Assembly (NCBI RefSeq): GCF_041146795.1
Contig: NC_135170.1
Span: 29,065,533 to 29,129,532 of the forward strand
Direction: 5' to 3'
DNA: 64,000 nucleotides
DNA from: Maylandia zebra
Lineage: Eukaryota > Chordata > Actinopteri > Cichliformes > Cichlidae
Shown here: in pieces, positions 60,601 to 64,000 of the stretch
Layout: each line of letters opens with the position of its first letter
Position numbering within the stretch: position 1 is the first letter of the stretch
Program-made: the position numbers and the translations under genes
Notes under the pieces: generated by a model
What the model saw: only the letters and a program-made list of their open reading frames with translations
Database searches by the model: none
Told to the model about the DNA's origin: nothing

Positions 60601-61518
60601 GTTAAATGTAATTGCTGAAGTTTGTAAAATGTGAATTTGTTGATTTTCTTCAGTTTGCATTACACTAAATTGGATAACTTTGGTGTTTGGACTGTTCAGA
60701 GGAAAAAAGGCTTTTTGCTGTTGAAACATTGACACCAAAAATAGATTAGGATATTTTCCTCTGTCCTACAGTGCTATTTATAAATCTAGACTTGTTTGTG
60801 AGAGTTGCACAGTTCTGGAGATGTCAGCATCTATGCCTTCTCATAATAACTAATAAATAATAATTATTATTATTGAACCAGATGGCATTTGACTTGTTGT
60901 GGGCAAAGTAGAAAAAAAAAACCCTTTGAATGCATCGTCTCGTTTAGAAATGATACCCCCCACACACTTGTGTACAATGACCTTAAAAAAAAACCCCTCT
61001 AAACCATGGTGTGGGCCTTTTGTTAGTATCGACCAACTCAAATGAAATGCTCACTGACAAGAGATGCCTTTTAATATTTCCATCCTGTTACAAGTGTAAG
61101 CCTCTCATGGGTAAACAGGTGCCTACTTCTACAGTCTGGCACCTTTCATGCTTTGCAGGTGTAGTTCAGTAAAAGAAACTGACGCTGCAGGTCACATTTT
61201 CATTTCATTACCAGAAAAATTCTATCTGGAAAAATAGCCCTACATGTCAGGGGAATAATGTTTGAATTTGTTCCTTTTAAGTTATTAAAAAAAATTCTTA
61301 TTACTAATGAAAATAGCAGGTTGTTGGACGCTTACTGTCATGTTATTATAGTATAGGAATTAAGTCTTTGTACTTTGTACCACAAAACAGCCAAGAAGCT
61401 TCCGAAAAACGAGCCTCATGGTGCAGCAGGCGCGGGCGGACGAGCCAGAGGTGGTGTGGACCTGCAGGAAGCCGCACCACAGGGCAGAAGTGGCCAGTGC
61501 TGCGGGGGCAGCAACTAG
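57682..61518 (+). CDS. rab5c: Early-endosome small GTPase Rab5C
   Basis: The coding exons are 57682-57847, 59586-59737, 59978-60100, 60206-60299 and 61391-61518, all GT-AG and in frame (220 residues; human RAB5C 216). The protein cycles between GDP and GTP to drive endocytic vesicle tethering and homotypic fusion of early endosomes, binding effectors such as EEA1 and rabaptin. Visible motifs are G1 GESAVGKS (28-35), switch I with Thr53, WDTAGQE with catalytic Gln80, NKAD (134-137) and ETSAK (162-166). It starts [14 protein letters not shown], typical of fish Rab5C rather than Rab5A or B. The end is CCGGSN, with two Gly inserted in the usual CCSN. Exon 2 probably begins at 57510 with about 170 bases of 5' UTR. 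Confidence 0.97.
57848..59585 (+). other. rab5c intron after the G1 exon
   Basis: Phase-1 intron with poly-T stretches and no recognised gene or transposon. Confidence 0.85.
60300..61390 (+). other. rab5c last intron
   Basis: Phase-1 intron with an AT-rich TAA/TTA run near 60848-60875. Nothing else was identified. Confidence 0.85.
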
Positions 61519-62193
61519 CACAATGAATCGGCTGATGCAACCAATCTAAAGCTTCGATCAACCCGACCAGAAATTAGCCAGCTGTCAAACGACGTCCCAT
61601 TGGTCAAACCAAACCACGGTCAGACCAACCACCCTATGAGCAACACGGCACCAATTAACTGTTTGGCAAATGAATCCACTGGCCAGTAAACTGCCAGACT
61701 CCACTGATGGTTTAAACTGGCGAACCAAGCAACAGATCAAGAAATCAACTTACTCATAGGGAATCATGTTTCATGCCAATCCATGACCTCTCGATTGATG
61801 ATGGACCCTTGATGTCATCTTGGGGGGGGAAACGCATCCCATTCATGGAAGAAGGAAAAAACAAAGCTCAGTCATTACCAGTGGCACTTACTAGCGCCAC
61901 TCATTTTTGTTTCTGTATTTGTGTAAAGGATTACAAAAAGTAATGCAACCAGAAGGAGTATAAGAAGACTCACTAGCCCTACCCTTTCTATTCTGCCCTC
62001 TTTCTTTCCCGTGCACCATAAATTTCTGAAGTTTTTCCGTCGTGGTCTTGAGACACGGTTAAAACTCAAATAGAGGTGCATGCAGCATCCTTCACTTTTC
62101 TGTCTTGTCCCTGGTCAGATTTTTGGAAAAAGGTTTCTACCAGGAGAAGAGGAATCGAAACATATTCCATCTTGATGGAGCTGTGTAGATTGA

Positions 62194-62314
62194 AATAAAT
62201 CATCTTTATTATTATTTTTTTTTCTGTTTCCTTTTGACACAAGCTGGTCAATATGATTTTAAAGCCTAGTCTTTCAGGTTTTACAATCATCCAACCATGT
62301 TATTAAACAATAAA
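62194..62314 (+). terminator. rab5c: rab5c candidate poly(A) signals
   Basis: AATAAA hexamers at 62194-62199 and 62309-62314 would give 3' UTRs of about 0.7-0.8 kb. Confidence 0.5.
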
Positions 62315-63500
62315 CAGTAAATAGTACTTTAATAACATTGTCACTTGTGTAATTTTTAGCATTAATGAAATGTCTTTGAATCATCTGTGTAATGGCAAAT
62401 ACATAAAGCAAGATTTGTTTTCGTGACCAAAATCACAATTGTGTACTGAAAACATATGACTGTATTTGTATCCGACTTTTGAAGTTTATAATCAAACAGT
62501 AGTTCTTGTCAAAACATTATCTTCCCGATCTCTACATGATGTTTTGTCAACCTTAATTATGTTGTGATTTTTCTTTTTTGTTTTTTTGTTTTTTCTATGT
62601 CTTAATTTTTCTCTGAAGATCTATGGTATTAAATGCACTGGTTCTGTCTCATCATTTTGGTGAATTTAGATGTTATCCTCAGCTTCCTTTTTCTTTTCTC
62701 TCTCCTTATTTGTATTCTGCACATCAGGGAGGGACTGCTTTTCAACACTGTTATCATCCTGTTGTGGCATCAAAGACTAGCACAACAGAACTTGCACGGC
62801 AGTCACTGCTGTTAGGTGAGGGGGGGGAGGAGGAGGAAGGAAAATGTAATTTTATGAATAAACAAGGGTAAGGTTATGTTTCTTTGTATGCCTGTTTAAT
62901 CATTTTGTCCTATCTAATTAACTATCACACTGGATTTTTATAAATATATCTATATCAGCTTGTGCTAGTAATGACAACTATGAGTTGTACTGTTGTGGCT
63001 TGTAAATGATTTTATCCCACTGCCCCACAAGAGTTTAAAAGACATGTATTATCTGTAGCTGGCCACAAATTGGCTTTGGCATTACTTTTACTAACTCTCT
63101 ATATTTCCCGATTCCTTTCCTGTTTCTTTTCTCTCCAGGCTATTGTCTACATATCCTGAGATTTCCTAAAGATTAGATTTCTGTTTAAACTGGCTTTGCT
63201 TTCTTGGCTGTTAACACATGCTCACTAGAGTTTCCTGGACAATACCAAGTATAATAATCCCTTAGCTAATCTAAGTGCATCTGAAGAGATCCGTAAAGTA
63301 GAGAGGTAATTGTTCAGTTAGCGCTAAATACAGGTTTACTGTTAGGTTTTTGTTTGTTCCTGTTATCCCCCAGGTGTTTTGTGAAAAGGTGAATCCTTTG
63401 TGCCAACCAAGGTTGCAAAGTGGTTTGAAGAAATTTTAGACACATAAATCGTAGGCATCTCATCCAACCAAACAAGCTCCAGATAAACTTAAATATATAA
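62315..63500. other. Sequence downstream of rab5c
   Basis: AT-rich sequence with a short G/A-rich run near 62818-62840 and another AATAAA near 62858 that could end a longer rab5c 3' UTR. No other gene is supported. Confidence 0.5.
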
Positions 63501-63504
63501 TTAT

Positions 63505-64000
63505 ATAAAGATGTGGACAAAATTATAAGCCTTTAAGCTTTTTTTTTGCAAAACCTTCCCAAGTGCTCTTTTACAAAGCAAGGGATTTTCAATGTAATAT
63601 TTCTAAATGGGCTAGTTTTCTTTATAGGCATAAATGATTTCTATTTGCACACAAGGACATAATTATTTTTTTAAGTTATAAGTTGCCTATTGAAAAACTG
63701 ACCTTTTTAATGACCCATAGCACACTGCTCTGCATTGACAAAACAAAAATAAGTTTAAGACACAAAATAAATAACTAAAAATTTCAAAGACCCCAGAACA
63801 ACTGCCAAGACTTAGCCAAATTGATAAATGTAGTCTCAAAGAAGACAATCACTAGACCTCTCCACAGGAATGGACAGCAGACCAAGAAACCCCCCATTTC
63901 TGCATAAGAGACATCTTCAAGCCAGACTGAAGTACACTAAGGACAATCTGGAGAAAAATTAGACATACTGGAAGCATGTCTTTGGTCAGATATGACTACG
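63505..64000 (+). mobile_element. Decayed Tc1-like transposon, cut by window edge
   Basis: The start resembles fish Tc1 ends (gtggacaaaatta near 63514). From about 63800 the plus strand encodes a Tc1 transposase remnant: DSRPRN near 63872, KRHLQARLKYTKDNLEKN near 63905, then an in-frame TAG before TYWKHV and a frameshift before a WSD-like end. The DNA is non-functional and its 3' half is outside the window. Confidence 0.8.

Noticed and set aside
1-64000. CRISPR array, tRNA cluster, rRNA or bacterial operon
   Set aside because: No spaced direct repeats, cloverleaf-compatible A/B boxes or rRNA signatures were seen. The sequence is vertebrate.

Overview
The window is nuclear DNA of a ray-finned fish. 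It holds vertebrate-type split genes with canonical GT-AG introns. The spacer carries fish-type hAT, piggyBac and Tc1-like transposons and LINE remnants. Proteins and repeats look percomorph, possibly cichlid, but that is inference. All four genes are on the plus strand. No prokaryotic operon, CRISPR array, rRNA or convincing tRNA gene was seen.

Region 1 (1-33835) is most of a PLCL/PRIP-family gene, a catalytically inactive phospholipase C-like scaffold. Its first coding exon was not found and probably lies upstream. Five coding exons join in frame: 7143-9629, 14871-15074, 18801-18876, 29378-29487 and 32448-32912. The last exon carries a long Gln/Pro-rich insertion before a conserved C-terminal IPEK motif. 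Introns and upstream DNA hold three complete non-autonomous hAT elements with perfect 8-bp target duplications, a piggyBac-type MITE, degraded Tc1-like copies and a minus-strand LINE fragment.

Region 2 (about 34.9-36.5 kb) is hypocretin/orexin (hcrt): a TATA box, a short exon 1, an exon 2 with both orexin peptides and their GKR cleavage/amidation sites, and a poly(A) signal.

Region 3 (38.3-50.8 kb) is kcnh4, an ELK-type voltage-gated potassium channel. Sixteen coding exons join without a frame break into 1,184 residues: PAS domain, S1-S6 with an SVGFG filter, CNBHD, a short coiled coil and a long Ser/Thr/Pro-rich tail.

Region 4 (52.4-62.3 kb) is rab5c, an early-endosomal GTPase: a probable non-coding first exon in a CpG-richer promoter, then five coding exons (220 residues) ending in an unusual CCGGSN. 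The right edge runs into a decayed Tc1-like transposon.

The order plcl-hcrt-kcnh4-rab5c corresponds to human KCNH4-HCRT-RAB5C (17q21) and, as paralogues, PLCL2-KCNH8-RAB5A (3p24). This looks like an ancient whole-genome-duplication block in which fish kept a PLCL member next to hcrt. I saw no wholly novel system. The most unusual items are the PLCL tail and its altered catalytic pocket, the Rab5c C terminus, and a hAT element carrying a 49-bp palindrome.
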